From: Chloroflexota bacterium
GTDB taxonomy: Bacteria; Chloroflexota; UBA11872
Length of the DNA: 64,000 nt
Direction of reading: 5' to 3'
NCBI GenBank assembly: GCA_022820025.1
Contig: JAJEGF010000087.1
Coordinates: 1 to 64,000 of the forward strand
How positions within the stretch are numbered: the first letter of the stretch is position 1; the number at the start of each line of letters is the position of its first letter. Positions 36,052 to 44,534 of the stretch are shown here, in pieces. The notes beneath the pieces were generated by a model. The model was not told the origin of the DNA. It searched no databases and worked only from the letters and a program-made list of their open reading frames with translations. The translations under genes were made by a program, and so were the position numbers.

Positions 36052-36081
36052 GGGCGGTCTCTGGCTGATTGAGGCGCCCGC

Positions 36082-36710
36082 ATGCTCACCAACCTCTACG
36101 TCGACGGCTCAATCTCTACAACCGCGCCGTCAAGCGCACACCGTTCAAGTGGCTGGATCTGCGCAAGCTCGCCGAGACTCTCTTTCAAAACGACGAGATT
36201 CAACGCATCTCCTACTTCACGGCCATCGTTCGGTCACGAGCCAACGACCCGCAGCAGAAAGCTCGTCAGCAGGCGTATCTGCGCGCGTTAGCCACCCTTC
36301 CCGGCCTCGAAATCCACTACGGCGAATTCCGCGAACGCATCAAGTACCGCCCGCTGGCCAGGCCGAAACCGGGCGACTCCGCCTACGTCCGCATCCGAGA
36401 CACCGAAGAGAAGGGCTCCGACGTCAACCTCGCCACCCGCCTCCTCGTCGACGGCTTCACTGGCGACTACCAGCAGGCCGTCGTCGTGTCTAACGACTCT
36501 GACTTGGCCGCCCCGATCCGCTACGTCAGTCGCGACCTTGGACTCCGAGTCGTGGTCGTCAATCCCGACTCCCAAACCAGCACCCACAACGACCTGGTTG
36601 ATTCAGCCACTTACGTGCGTCGCCTCTGGAAGAGCCATCTCCGCAGAAGCCAGCTGCCTCCGACCCTCACCGACGTCCACGGCGTGATCACCAAGCCATC
36701 TGCGTGGTAG
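36082..36710 (+). pseudogene. NYN-domain (PIN-like) ribonuclease gene, frameshifted at the active site
   Basis: The frame starting at ATG 36082 reads MLTNLYVDGS and then loses homology. The frame used from about 36111 to 36710 reads NLYNRAVKRTPFKWLDLRKL and continues as a full NYN (DUF88/LabA-like) protein. Restoring one T near 36109 gives VDGFNLYNRAV, the family's catalytic N-terminus. Downstream acidic motifs KGSDVNLATRLLVDG and VVSNDSDLA are intact. NYN proteins are metal-dependent RNases. No slippery heptamer is seen, so this is either a true pseudogene or a sequencing error. Confidence 0.75.
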
Positions 36711-36776
36711 CCGCGCCGCCGGCCGAGGATTCGCTGGCTAGCATGTGAGGCGGACGCTTCAAGCGCCGCGCCAGCT

Positions 36777-36857
36777 GCCGGGGTGGCGGAACGGTAGACG
36801 CACGGGACTTAAAATCCCGGGACTTCGGTCGTATGGGTTCGAATCCCATCCCCGGTA
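36777..36857 (+). tRNA. tRNA-Leu (UAA)
   Basis: Acceptor GCCGGGG pairs with CCCCGGT and the discriminator is A. The anticodon loop CTTAAAA gives anticodon TAA. A long class II variable arm is present. The T arm is ATGGG-TTCGAAT-CCCAT. CCA is not encoded. It reads UUA leucine codons, which are rare in this GC-rich genome. Confidence 0.95.
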
Positions 36858-36971
36858 CCGGCAGCAAGCCGTTGGCCTGTCCTGCGTATCCCCTCGTCGG
36901 ACTATGTTGAGAGAGACGCGGCCAGGCAATCCGCCCACGTGGCGGACGAGGCCGCAGCAGGACGTGCACCA

Positions 36972-37376
36972 ATGCAACACTCGACTTACCGCAATCGTCG
37001 GCTCATCGCGCTTGCCGTGATCGGTGACGCGCTGGTCTTCGTCCTCTTCATTGCTCTCACGCCCATAGAGCACGGCAGCGTCGAAATCGCGGCGTTCTGG
37101 CGCACCGGCCTGCCCTTCGCGGGGGTGTGGCTGCTCGCGTCCCCTTGGCTCGGTGCCTTTCGCGTCTCAACCCTCACCCGCCCGCACCTCGCCGTCTGGC
37201 GCATCCCCCTCATCTGGCTCGGCTGCGGCATCGTGGCCGTCATGCTGCGCGTCTGGCTCACCGACCGCACCTTCTCCTGGACCTTCACCGTCGTCTCAAT
37301 CAGCCTCGTTGCCGCCATGCTCCTCACCTGGCGCCTCCTACTCCTCCTGGCCGCTCGACGAGTCACACCGGACTAA
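36972..37376 (+). CDS. DUF3054 membrane protein
   Basis: 134 aa with four membrane segments. The opening LIALAVIGDALVFVLFIALTP and the region WLLASPWLGAF fit the DUF3054 family, which has no known biochemical role. The ATG at 36972 is preceded by AGGA; an earlier GTG at 36939 is possible. It may be co-transcribed with the sulfatase 46 bp downstream. Confidence 0.8.
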   Translation: MQHSTYRNRRLIALAVIGDALVFVLFIALTPIEHGSVEIAAFWRTGLPFAGVWLLASPWLGAFRVSTLTRPHLAVWRIPLIWLGCGIVAVMLRVWLTDRTFSWTFTVVSISLVAAMLLTWRLLLLLAARRVTPD

Positions 37377-37422
37377 CATTGGCCGCGCCGCTGATGGAGC
37401 CGAGCGCGACCTGGACATCCGC

Positions 37423-38889
37423 ATGCCGACCGTCGATCCGCTGAACCTGCTGCTCATCACGTCCGACCAGCACCGGCGCTCCGCCGCCGGCTGCTACGGC
37501 CACCCGCAGGCATACACGCCAAACCTGGACGCGCTGGCCCAGCGCGGCGTCCGGTTCGACACCGCCTATTGCAACTTCCCCATCTGCGTGCCGTCGCGCG
37601 CCAGCCTGGCCACCGGCCGCTACGCCCACGAGCTCGGCGTCTGGGACAACGCCGCGCCCTACATCGGCCAGCGCCCAAGCTGGGGCCACCGCCTGATCGA
37701 GCACGGCCACGCGGTCACCACCATCGGCAAGCTCCACTTTCGCCGGCCCGACGACGACACCGGCTTCCCCGACCAGCGCATCCCCATGCACGTCAAGGAG
37801 GGCGTTGGCGACCTCTACGGCTCGCTTCGGCCGGACGTCCCCCGCCAGCGCAACTACCTCAACACCGCCGCCAACCCGCGCGTGGGCGAGTCGGAGTACA
37901 TGCGCTACGACGCCGCCACCACCCGCCAGGCCATCGACTGGCTCGCCAACGAGGCTCCTCGGCACGACGCCCCCTGGTGCCTGTGGGTCTCCTACACGCT
38001 GCCCCACTCGCCGTTCGTCGCATCCGCGGAGGACATCGCCCGCTATCCGCTCGAAAACATGGAACTCCCCGTCAACTTTCGATCCCCCTACTGGCCGCAC
38101 CACCCGCACATCGACTACATCCGCGAACAGCGCATCCAGTCGCCCAACGAGCAACTCGACGAGACGTTGGTTCGCCGCACCATCGCCACCTACCTGGCCA
38201 TGTGCACCTACCTGGACCGCCAGATCGGATCCGTGCTGGCCGCACTGACCGGCGAGGGGCTGGAGAACTCGACCCGCGTCATCTACACCAGCGATCACGG
38301 CGAGATGCTGGGCGACCACGGCATGTGGGGCAAGAACCTGCTGTACGAGGGCGCCTCGGCTGTGCCGTTCTTGATGGCCGGACCGGACATTGCCCCGGGC
38401 CGGGCCGCCTCTCAACCCGTCTCTCTGGTCGATCTGTTCCCGACCATCGTGGACGCTGTCGGCTGCTCACTCTCGGAGGCCGACGACGATCTACCGGGCC
38501 GGTCGCTCTGGCCGGCCGCTCAGGGCGACCGACTGCCCGAACGCACGATCTTCGGCGAGTACCACGCCTCCGGCTGCCGCGAGGCCATGTACATGCTGCG
38601 CGACGCGACCCACAAGTACGTCCACCACGTCGGCGACTCGCCCCAACTCTTCGACCTCACAGCCGATCCAACCGAAACCCGCGACCTCGCCGCCGACCCG
38701 CGTTCAGCCTTGCGATTGGAACGTTTCGAGCAGCACCTGCGCGCCATCGTGGATCCCGAGGCCGTGGACCATGCCGCCAAGGCCGACCAGGCGCGACGCG
38801 TCGAGGCCGCCGGCGGTCTAGACGCTGTTACCAGGCGCGGCCCCATCGCCGGCGGCACCCCCGCCCCCAATCAGTTTCGAGACTGCTGA
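37423..38889 (+). CDS. Type I sulfatase (formylglycine-dependent)
   Basis: 488 aa alkaline-phosphatase-fold sulfatase. The catalytic Cys lies in CVPSRASLATGRY near residue 55, the CxPSRxxxxTG formylglycine signature. Metal-site LLLITSDQHRRS and YTSDHGEMLGDHGMWGK are also clear. The family includes choline and carbohydrate sulfatases; there is no signal peptide, so it is probably cytoplasmic. A formylglycine-generating enzyme must be encoded elsewhere. Its 3' end overlaps the convergent glycosyltransferase by 19 bp. Confidence 0.93.
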   Translation: MPTVDPLNLLLITSDQHRRSAAGCYGHPQAYTPNLDALAQRGVRFDTAYCNFPICVPSRASLATGRYAHELGVWDNAAPYIGQRPSWGHRLIEHGHAVTTIGKLHFRRPDDDTGFPDQRIPMHVKEGVGDLYGSLRPDVPRQRNYLNTAANPRVGESEYMRYDAATTRQAIDWLANEAPRHDAPWCLWVSYTLPHSPFVASAEDIARYPLENMELPVNFRSPYWPHHPHIDYIREQRIQSPNEQLDETLVRRTIATYLAMCTYLDRQIGSVLAALTGEGLENSTRVIYTSDHGEMLGDHGMWGKNLLYEGASAVPFLMAGPDIAPGRAASQPVSLVDLFPTIVDAVGCSLSEADDDLPGRSLWPAAQGDRLPERTIFGEYHASGCREAMYMLRDATHKYVHHVGDSPQLFDLTADPTETRDLAADPRSALRLERFEQHLRAIVDPEAVDHAAKADQARRVEAAGGLDAVTRRGPIAGGTPAPNQFRDC

Positions 38890-40064
38890 GCGATGCACTG
38901 TTCGCCGGCATCGCCACCGCGCGCCGGGGACCAGGCGTCGATCGGCCGGCGGGCGATGTAGCGCACCAAGCCAACCGCAGCGGACAGGTTGGCCAACACG
39001 GCGTAGCGCACGAGATCCCAAACGGGTCCGAGTCGGCTCCCAACTCGGGCCGCAACCAGCGCCAAGGCGAGACCCAGCGCCCCACCCCAAGCCCGGCGGG
39101 GTCGTCGAGACAATGGCGCGGTCAGCGCGACGGCTCCGGCCGCCATGACCGGAGGCGCGGCGATGCGCAGCAGCTTGTGGCCGACCAGCTTCCACCACAG
39201 GTCGCCGCGCCGGGGGTGGAACAGTTCGGGCAGGCTCTCCAACGCGAAGAGCCCGCCGGAAGTCGTTCGAGTTCGGGCTGCGAAGGCGCCTGCTGCACTC
39301 GGCAACGCAGCCTCTGTCGTCTTTGCGCTCGGAGCGAACACGATGCGTCCGCCGGCCCGCGCTCCCCGCAACGAAATCAACAGATCGTCGGCGGCGCCGG
39401 GACGGGCCGAGGCATCCACGGCATCTGCACGGGCCGCGTAAAGAGACCCATCGGCGCCGGCGATGGAGCCGGTGGCGCTTTCGCAGGTTCGAATCCATCG
39501 CTCATATCGCCAGTAGATCGCTTCCGGACCGTCGCGGACCTGCTTGGCACCAGACACAACTACTACGGCGGGATCGGCAAACGGTGCGACCAGGTGGCGA
39601 AGCGCGTCACGTTCGAGCCTGGAGTTTGCGTCGGTGAACGCAATGACCTCGCCCCGGGCGTGCGGAATCGCAACTCGAATGGCTGCAAGTTTGCCGCCGT
39701 GGCGCGGAATCTCAATGACCTGAAGCCGGGAATCGCCCGCGGCGAGCGCGGACTCGGCTGTGTCGTCGTCGCAGCCATCGCACACGACGATGCACTGGAG
39801 ATGGCTGAGCGGATAGTCAAGTTCAAGGGTATTGCGGACTTTCGCGCCGATGACCGACGCCTCGTTGTGAGCGGCGATCACAAACGTGACGTATGGGCGG
39901 TGTTCGCGGTCGGCGATGTAGGTGCGCGGCAATAGCCGGGCCACGGCCCAAACCAGCGCGGGATACCCTGCGTACGTAGCCAGCGGAAAGACGATTAGTG
40001 CGCCCAGTCCGAGCAGATTCGGGGCCTCACTTCGCCACCCGGGCTTGTCGGGCCAACCGCCCAC
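38871..40064 (-). CDS. Family 2 glycosyltransferase, membrane-bound
   Basis: 397 aa. A membrane segment near residues 18-40 is followed by a GT2 domain (YVTFVIAAHNEASVIGAKV, VVCDGCDDDTAE, VIAFTDANSRLE with a DxN/DxD-like motif). C-terminal hydrophobic segments follow. It likely polymerises or adds sugars on a lipid carrier. The 5' end overlaps the O-antigen-ligase-like gene by 38 bp. Confidence 0.88.
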   Translation of the reverse strand: MGGWPDKPGWRSEAPNLLGLGALIVFPLATYAGYPALVWAVARLLPRTYIADREHRPYVTFVIAAHNEASVIGAKVRNTLELDYPLSHLQCIVVCDGCDDDTAESALAAGDSRLQVIEIPRHGGKLAAIRVAIPHARGEVIAFTDANSRLERDALRHLVAPFADPAVVVVSGAKQVRDGPEAIYWRYERWIRTCESATGSIAGADGSLYAARADAVDASARPGAADDLLISLRGARAGGRIVFAPSAKTTEAALPSAAGAFAARTRTTSGGLFALESLPELFHPRRGDLWWKLVGHKLLRIAAPPVMAAGAVALTAPLSRRPRRAWGGALGLALALVAARVGSRLGPVWDLVRYAVLANLSAAVGLVRYIARRPIDAWSPARGGDAGEQCIAQQSRN

Positions 40065-41319
40065 TGGCCAGCGCGAGCCCGAGCACGAGCCAGAACGGAA
40101 GGCCGCCGCGGGCCCCGGGCGCGATCGTATCCGTTAAGCCGTACACGAAGAAGGCCAGCAGCGAGCCTGCCAATCCGACCGCAAGCAATTGGGGTGAACC
40201 GTCCCTGGAATCTCGTGCAGCCACGATCAGACCACGGACGGCGAACGCAATCAGTAGGCCCAGAAAGAAGCTGCCGGGAAGGCCGAGTTCCAGCAGCGCC
40301 TGCAGCACGAAGTTGTGGGCGTGCGGAATGTGCGGAGCGACCGAGGCGTTGACTTCGGGAAAGACGGCCTTGAGGACGAGTGGGAACTGGCCTGGACCAA
40401 CGCCGGTGTAGAGGTATTCGCCGATCAGCAGAACGCTGGCTGTCCAAATCTGGCGGCGACCGGTCAGCGTATCGGTGGTGGAGTCGAGCGGTGCCAGCCA
40501 GGTGCTCACAACGGCTGCCATCAGGAGCACGAGACCCAGGCCGAGCGCCAAGTGCAGCAATATTCGACGCTTTGGCTGCTGCCGCAGCCAAGCTGAATGG
40601 CGGACACGCCACCAGCAAACAAGGGTCAGGCCCAGCAGCGCACCCACGTAGGCGCTGCGTGACTGGGTGAGCAGCAGAACGAATATGGCCAACGCGAGAG
40701 CTACGACCGCGAGTCTCCGGACGTTCCTGCTACTTCCGGTTTCGTCCAACGACAGCGCCAGTCCGAGCGGTGCCAGAATCGCCAGAATGCCGCCAATCTG
40801 ATTGGGCCCGATCCCGCCAACACGACCGCCGTGATCCACGACGCGAGGTCCCGCAGGGAGCACGGCGTAGATGCTGTCCAGCGGCAGCAGCTTGCGGTGC
40901 GGCCACTCCGCCAGAAACAGCGCGGCGAGTACGACTAGCGCCGTCATACCAACGGCGAGGCCGAACCATTGGAGACGAAGCCTGGTTGCCGAGATGGGAT
41001 CCGAAGCAACGACGTATACCAGGGACAGCCCCAGAAGCGCTCCAAAGAGCTTGGGGGCCGCGGTGTGCCAGTCCCTGACAGCTAGAGCCGAGACCCAAAT
41101 CCAAAGCGCGCAGGCGACGACCAGTCCGTCGGAACCCCGCAGCCCAATGGGCAGTTGAAGCAGGCGTCGTACAACCAGAGTCATCGGCAGAACCAGAAGG
41201 GCGAAGCCTCCCGGAAGTCCGGCGAACCAGATCGCCGGCGCAGCCCCAAGCAGAATCAGCGGTCCCGCCGTGTCAACGTACGCCGCCAGCCGAGCACTTT
41301 GAGACGGTCCAAGGCTCAC
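40027..41319 (-). CDS. O-antigen ligase/polymerase-like membrane protein (Wzy_C)
   Basis: 430 aa with about ten hydrophobic segments and the large periplasmic loop typical of the Wzy_C domain. The loop contains RRQIWTASVLLIGEYLYTGV and APHIPHAHNFVLQALLELG, the conserved His region. GTG 41319 is chosen because GGAGAG lies just upstream; a longer ATG frame would overlap the epimerase gene. It probably ligates or polymerises glycan repeats at the cell surface. Confidence 0.87.
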   Translation of the reverse strand: MSLGPSQSARLAAYVDTAGPLILLGAAPAIWFAGLPGGFALLVLPMTLVVRRLLQLPIGLRGSDGLVVACALWIWVSALAVRDWHTAAPKLFGALLGLSLVYVVASDPISATRLRLQWFGLAVGMTALVVLAALFLAEWPHRKLLPLDSIYAVLPAGPRVVDHGGRVGGIGPNQIGGILAILAPLGLALSLDETGSSRNVRRLAVVALALAIFVLLLTQSRSAYVGALLGLTLVCWWRVRHSAWLRQQPKRRILLHLALGLGLVLLMAAVVSTWLAPLDSTTDTLTGRRQIWTASVLLIGEYLYTGVGPGQFPLVLKAVFPEVNASVAPHIPHAHNFVLQALLELGLPGSFFLGLLIAFAVRGLIVAARDSRDGSPQLLAVGLAGSLLAFFVYGLTDTIAPGARGGLPFWLVLGLALASGRLARQARVAK

Positions 41320-41342
41320 ACGTCTCTCCAGCCCAGTCGTCG

Positions 41343-42395
41343 TTAGCGCTCCGTGAGACGGTGCGCCAGGCGGGCAGCCACGTCGTTCCGACCGTGGGTG
41401 GTGACGTACCAATCGATGGTTGTGCGCAGCCCGTCGTCAAATCGGACGCGAGGCATCCAGTTAAGCAGGCGTTCGGCCAGCGAGGAGTCCGCGACTCGAT
41501 TCATAGGCCCGATGGGCATGTCGCTGCGCAGGCGGATCTCAGGCCGATGTCCCGTCATGTGCAACACCCGCCGTACGGCGTCGATGACGCTGATGCGCTC
41601 GCGGGTGCCGAGGTTGACGGCCCGTGCATCGTCGATGCGGGCGGCGGCTCGCAGCGTTCCGTCGACGATGTCGGTGACGAAGGTCCAGTTACGTACCTGG
41701 CGACCCGAGCCCCAGACCTCGAACGGGTCTTGCCGGATGAAGGCCCGCGCGATCATGGCCATGACCGCGTGGTTCTCGTGGCCGCGTGGCCCGTAGACGG
41801 TGAAGAAGCGGCAACTCACCGACTTGAGACCGTAGTCGCGATGGTAAGCGCGGAGACTTAGCTCACCCATGAGTTTGGCCCAGCCATACATGTTGTCAGC
41901 GTCGTAGGGTGGGCCGACCTGGTCCTCGGTGAGAAACAGCCACTCCGTTGGGTCGGTCTGCCGATGGTTCGGGTAGACGCAGCCGGACGAGGCATAGACG
42001 ACCTTTTTGACGCCGGCGAGGCGGCAGGCCCTAAACACCGCGCCATCCAGCAGGAGATTCGTTGCACAGTCAGCCTGGTGCAGGTCGACGTAGCCCCGTC
42101 CTCCATGGTTGGCGGCCAGGTGGAAGACGGTGTGGATGCCGGCAACGGACTCCGCGGCGACCGTGGGGTCCAGGAGATCGGCCCGCGTGAACTCAATGGC
42201 GCCCGAAGCGATATGGCGGCGGATGTTCGCGAGCTTGCCGCTGCTGAGGTCATCAACCACTCGAATCCGGGCACCGACCGAGACAAGGGCGTCAACCAGA
42301 TGCGAGCCAATGAAGGAGGCGCCGCCGGTGACCAGCACGGGACGGCGAGCGAGAGCCTCCACGATGTCCTCAGAATGGCAGGGTCCGTCCTTCAC
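41343..42395 (-). CDS. NAD-dependent sugar epimerase/dehydratase
   Basis: 350 aa extended SDR. Rossmann motif RPVLVTGGASFIGSHLVDAL, substrate motif YASSGCVYP, catalytic NMYGWAKLMGE (YxxxK) and FTVYGPRGHE are clear. Likely acts on a nucleotide sugar such as a GDP-mannose or UDP-glucose derivative. The GTG at 42395 overlaps the GT4 stop as GTGA. A longer frame upstream is a shadow of GT4. Confidence 0.92.
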   Translation of the reverse strand: MKDGPCHSEDIVEALARRPVLVTGGASFIGSHLVDALVSVGARIRVVDDLSSGKLANIRRHIASGAIEFTRADLLDPTVAAESVAGIHTVFHLAANHGGRGYVDLHQADCATNLLLDGAVFRACRLAGVKKVVYASSGCVYPNHRQTDPTEWLFLTEDQVGPPYDADNMYGWAKLMGELSLRAYHRDYGLKSVSCRFFTVYGPRGHENHAVMAMIARAFIRQDPFEVWGSGRQVRNWTFVTDIVDGTLRAAARIDDARAVNLGTRERISVIDAVRRVLHMTGHRPEIRLRSDMPIGPMNRVADSSLAERLLNWMPRVRFDDGLRTTIDWYVTTHGRNDVAARLAHRLTER

Positions 42396-43633
42396 GGACC
42401 ACACGCCTGTCGTCCAGGCACTCTGCCAACTGACTCGAGGATCGACGCTTGCGTGGCTACGACTCGGGCACGGTCGAATTCGCTTTCGGCGAACGCGCGC
42501 CCGGAGGCGCCAAGCTGACGACGACGATCCGGATCGGCCAGCAATTCGGCTAGTGCGACTCGAAGCAGAGCGGGTGCTTCGGGTTCGACGACGAGACCGC
42601 ACTCGGCTCTGCGAATCAATCGTGCGGCCTCGCTGTGCACATGTACCGACGCGACGATCGGAAGGCCTGCGGCCATGTACGTCATCAGCTTGGAAGGGAT
42701 GACTGACTCAATCACGCGTCGGCGCTGGGTCAGCAGCGCCACGTCCGATGTGGCCAGAATGTCGGCAAGGTCCGGTCGCGAGAGGAAGGGCAGAAAGCGC
42801 ATGCGACCTGCTGGCGCCGAGCGCTCGATGGCTGGTCGCTCGGGTCCATCGCCCACGAGAAGCCAGCAGGAGCCCGTCAGATCTTCATTGGCCGCTTGAG
42901 TTGCGACTTGCAAACCCTGCTTACGGCCAATGCTGCCGATGTGGGTGATGAGTGGCCGATCCGGATCCAGACCGTGCCGCCGGCGGGTTTCGGCGCGTGT
43001 CGTAGTGGGCCGGAAGCTGTCCAGATCCTCGGAGTCGCGCACGACTTGGAGTGTGCGACCGTCCATGCCATGCCGGAGCAGTTCTTCCGCGAAACTCTCA
43101 GTGAGGACGAGAACAGCGCTGGCGCGCCGGTAGATCGCGTACTCGATGGTTCGCAGGCAGCGGACAAGGACAGGGTGACGGATGACGCCCACGGCGGCAC
43201 CGGCGTTGACCGCAAGGTCCGCGACTTTGGCGACCCAGGGGCGCCGTCGAATCCGGGCAACGAGTGCCGTGGACGCGGCGACAGCGGGCTGTGCTCCGAC
43301 GTAGAGATAGGCGTCCGCGCGCGGTAGCAGCAGGGCCGTGAGGCCAGCGATCAGGGCAAACGACCCGTCGTAGATCAGGCGACGGATCAGAGAGCCGGGT
43401 TTCGCCGGTATGCACGAAGGCACGCGGACGACACGCACACCGTCAAGCGCCTCGAGATTGAAGCCGGATTGGCGGCGGTCGGGAAAGACGCGCCAGGTCG
43501 GGTAGTGGGGCTTGGCGGTCAGCATGTACACGTCGTCCCCGCGGGCGGCCAGGTGACTGCAGAGCGCGGCGGTTTGGGGCGCGATGCCGGCAACCTCGGG
43601 CGGGTAGTTGATGCCGATGACGACAACGCGCAT
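42392..43633 (-). CDS. Family 4 glycosyltransferase (WbuB-like)
   Basis: 413 aa GT-B enzyme. N-domain MRVVVIGINYPPEVAGIAPQ; C-domain LITHIGSIGRKQGLQVAT, LLVGDGPERPAIER and PSKLMTYMAAGLPIVAS, the usual nucleotide-sugar binding region. It belongs to WbuB-type sugar transferases of surface glycan synthesis. The next gene upstream is the methyltransferase at 43645. Confidence 0.9.
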   Translation of the reverse strand: MRVVVIGINYPPEVAGIAPQTAALCSHLAARGDDVYMLTAKPHYPTWRVFPDRRQSGFNLEALDGVRVVRVPSCIPAKPGSLIRRLIYDGSFALIAGLTALLLPRADAYLYVGAQPAVAASTALVARIRRRPWVAKVADLAVNAGAAVGVIRHPVLVRCLRTIEYAIYRRASAVLVLTESFAEELLRHGMDGRTLQVVRDSEDLDSFRPTTTRAETRRRHGLDPDRPLITHIGSIGRKQGLQVATQAANEDLTGSCWLLVGDGPERPAIERSAPAGRMRFLPFLSRPDLADILATSDVALLTQRRRVIESVIPSKLMTYMAAGLPIVASVHVHSEAARLIRRAECGLVVEPEAPALLRVALAELLADPDRRRQLGASGRAFAESEFDRARVVATQASILESVGRVPGRQACGP

Positions 43634-43644
43634 AGCTGTCCGGC

Positions 43645-44391
43645 CTAGCGCCGCGCCAGGACCTTCACCGAGTTACCCCAGCGGCCAATTGCGACATTGA
43701 CGAGGCGGTACGCGAGGACGAAGACGGAGAAGGCTGGACCGGATTCGAAGCGTTGGTAATAGGGGAACGTCCAACGCTGGTAGTAGACGAGATCGCGAGC
43801 CGATCGAACATGGCGCCAGCCCCGTGACTGGATACGCGCGCGAGCCTCGGCGGCGTCGAGTCGCCGGACCACGTTGCCGGCTGGCTCGATTTCAACAGCA
43901 AAGCCAAGAGCCACGGCCAGCCGGGTCAGGGCCGCGCGCGCCGGTTCCATCACAATCAGTTCACGGCGGGCCACGCGCGCCATTTCGTCTATCGCGCAAA
44001 GTGGTTCGTCAAGGTGATGCAGCCCGTCATGAACGAGCGCCATGCCGAAACACCGGTCGCTGAATGGAAGTCGGGCAGCGTCGCCTCGGACGAGCGTTAC
44101 CTCGAAGCCGTGCCGCCGGGCACGAGAACGCGCTCTTGTCAGCGCTTCAGGCGATAGGTCGAGGATCGTCGGGCGGATTCCACGGTGGGCAAGCCACTCG
44201 GCGTCCATGCCCGACCCGCCGCAGACGCAGAGAGCGTCGGCTGACGTGACCCGCCCAAGTAGATCCAGCGCGCGACGCAGTTTTTCTTCAAGGAGAAACC
44301 GCACGGGTCGCGGATAGTGGCGGGGCCGCTCAATCTCTTCCTCGGCGTCCAGGGACGCAAAGAACTCGACTTGCCGTGCGCGCGATGTCAA
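43645..44391 (-). CDS. Class I SAM-dependent methyltransferase
   Basis: 248 aa. The SAM site is LCVCGGSGMDAEWLAHRGIR with ILDLSPEALTRARSRAR and the post-motif GDAARLPFSDRCFGMALVHD. The sequence fits methyltransferases acting on glycans or small molecules. It lies at the head of the polysaccharide gene run; 143 bp with no recognised gene separate it from the ABC permeases. Confidence 0.85.
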   Translation of the reverse strand: MTSRARQVEFFASLDAEEEIERPRHYPRPVRFLLEEKLRRALDLLGRVTSADALCVCGGSGMDAEWLAHRGIRPTILDLSPEALTRARSRARRHGFEVTLVRGDAARLPFSDRCFGMALVHDGLHHLDEPLCAIDEMARVARRELIVMEPARAALTRLAVALGFAVEIEPAGNVVRRLDAAEARARIQSRGWRHVRSARDLVYYQRWTFPYYQRFESGPAFSVFVLAYRLVNVAIGRWGNSVKVLARR

Positions 44392-44534
44392 TACGGCCTC
44401 CAGGGCGTCAATTGGCCGCAGCGTTTCCTGGTGCCCCGCCCTGGCAGCCGCGCGCGACTGTCAGGCACACATCCTACGAAGTCAGACCGCTTGTGTGGAG
44501 TCGAGCCAGGGCAATCACCCGCGCAGTCGGTGAT

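Noticed and set aside
36745-37020. Small plus-strand frame covering the tRNA
   Set aside because: Its peptide is a translation of tRNA-Leu(UAA); the RNA gene explains the conservation.
37569-39935. 788-codon plus-strand frame across sulfatase and glycosyltransferase
   Set aside because: It overlaps the sulfatase in another frame and runs antisense to GT2; low-complexity Arg/Pro composition shows it is not coding.
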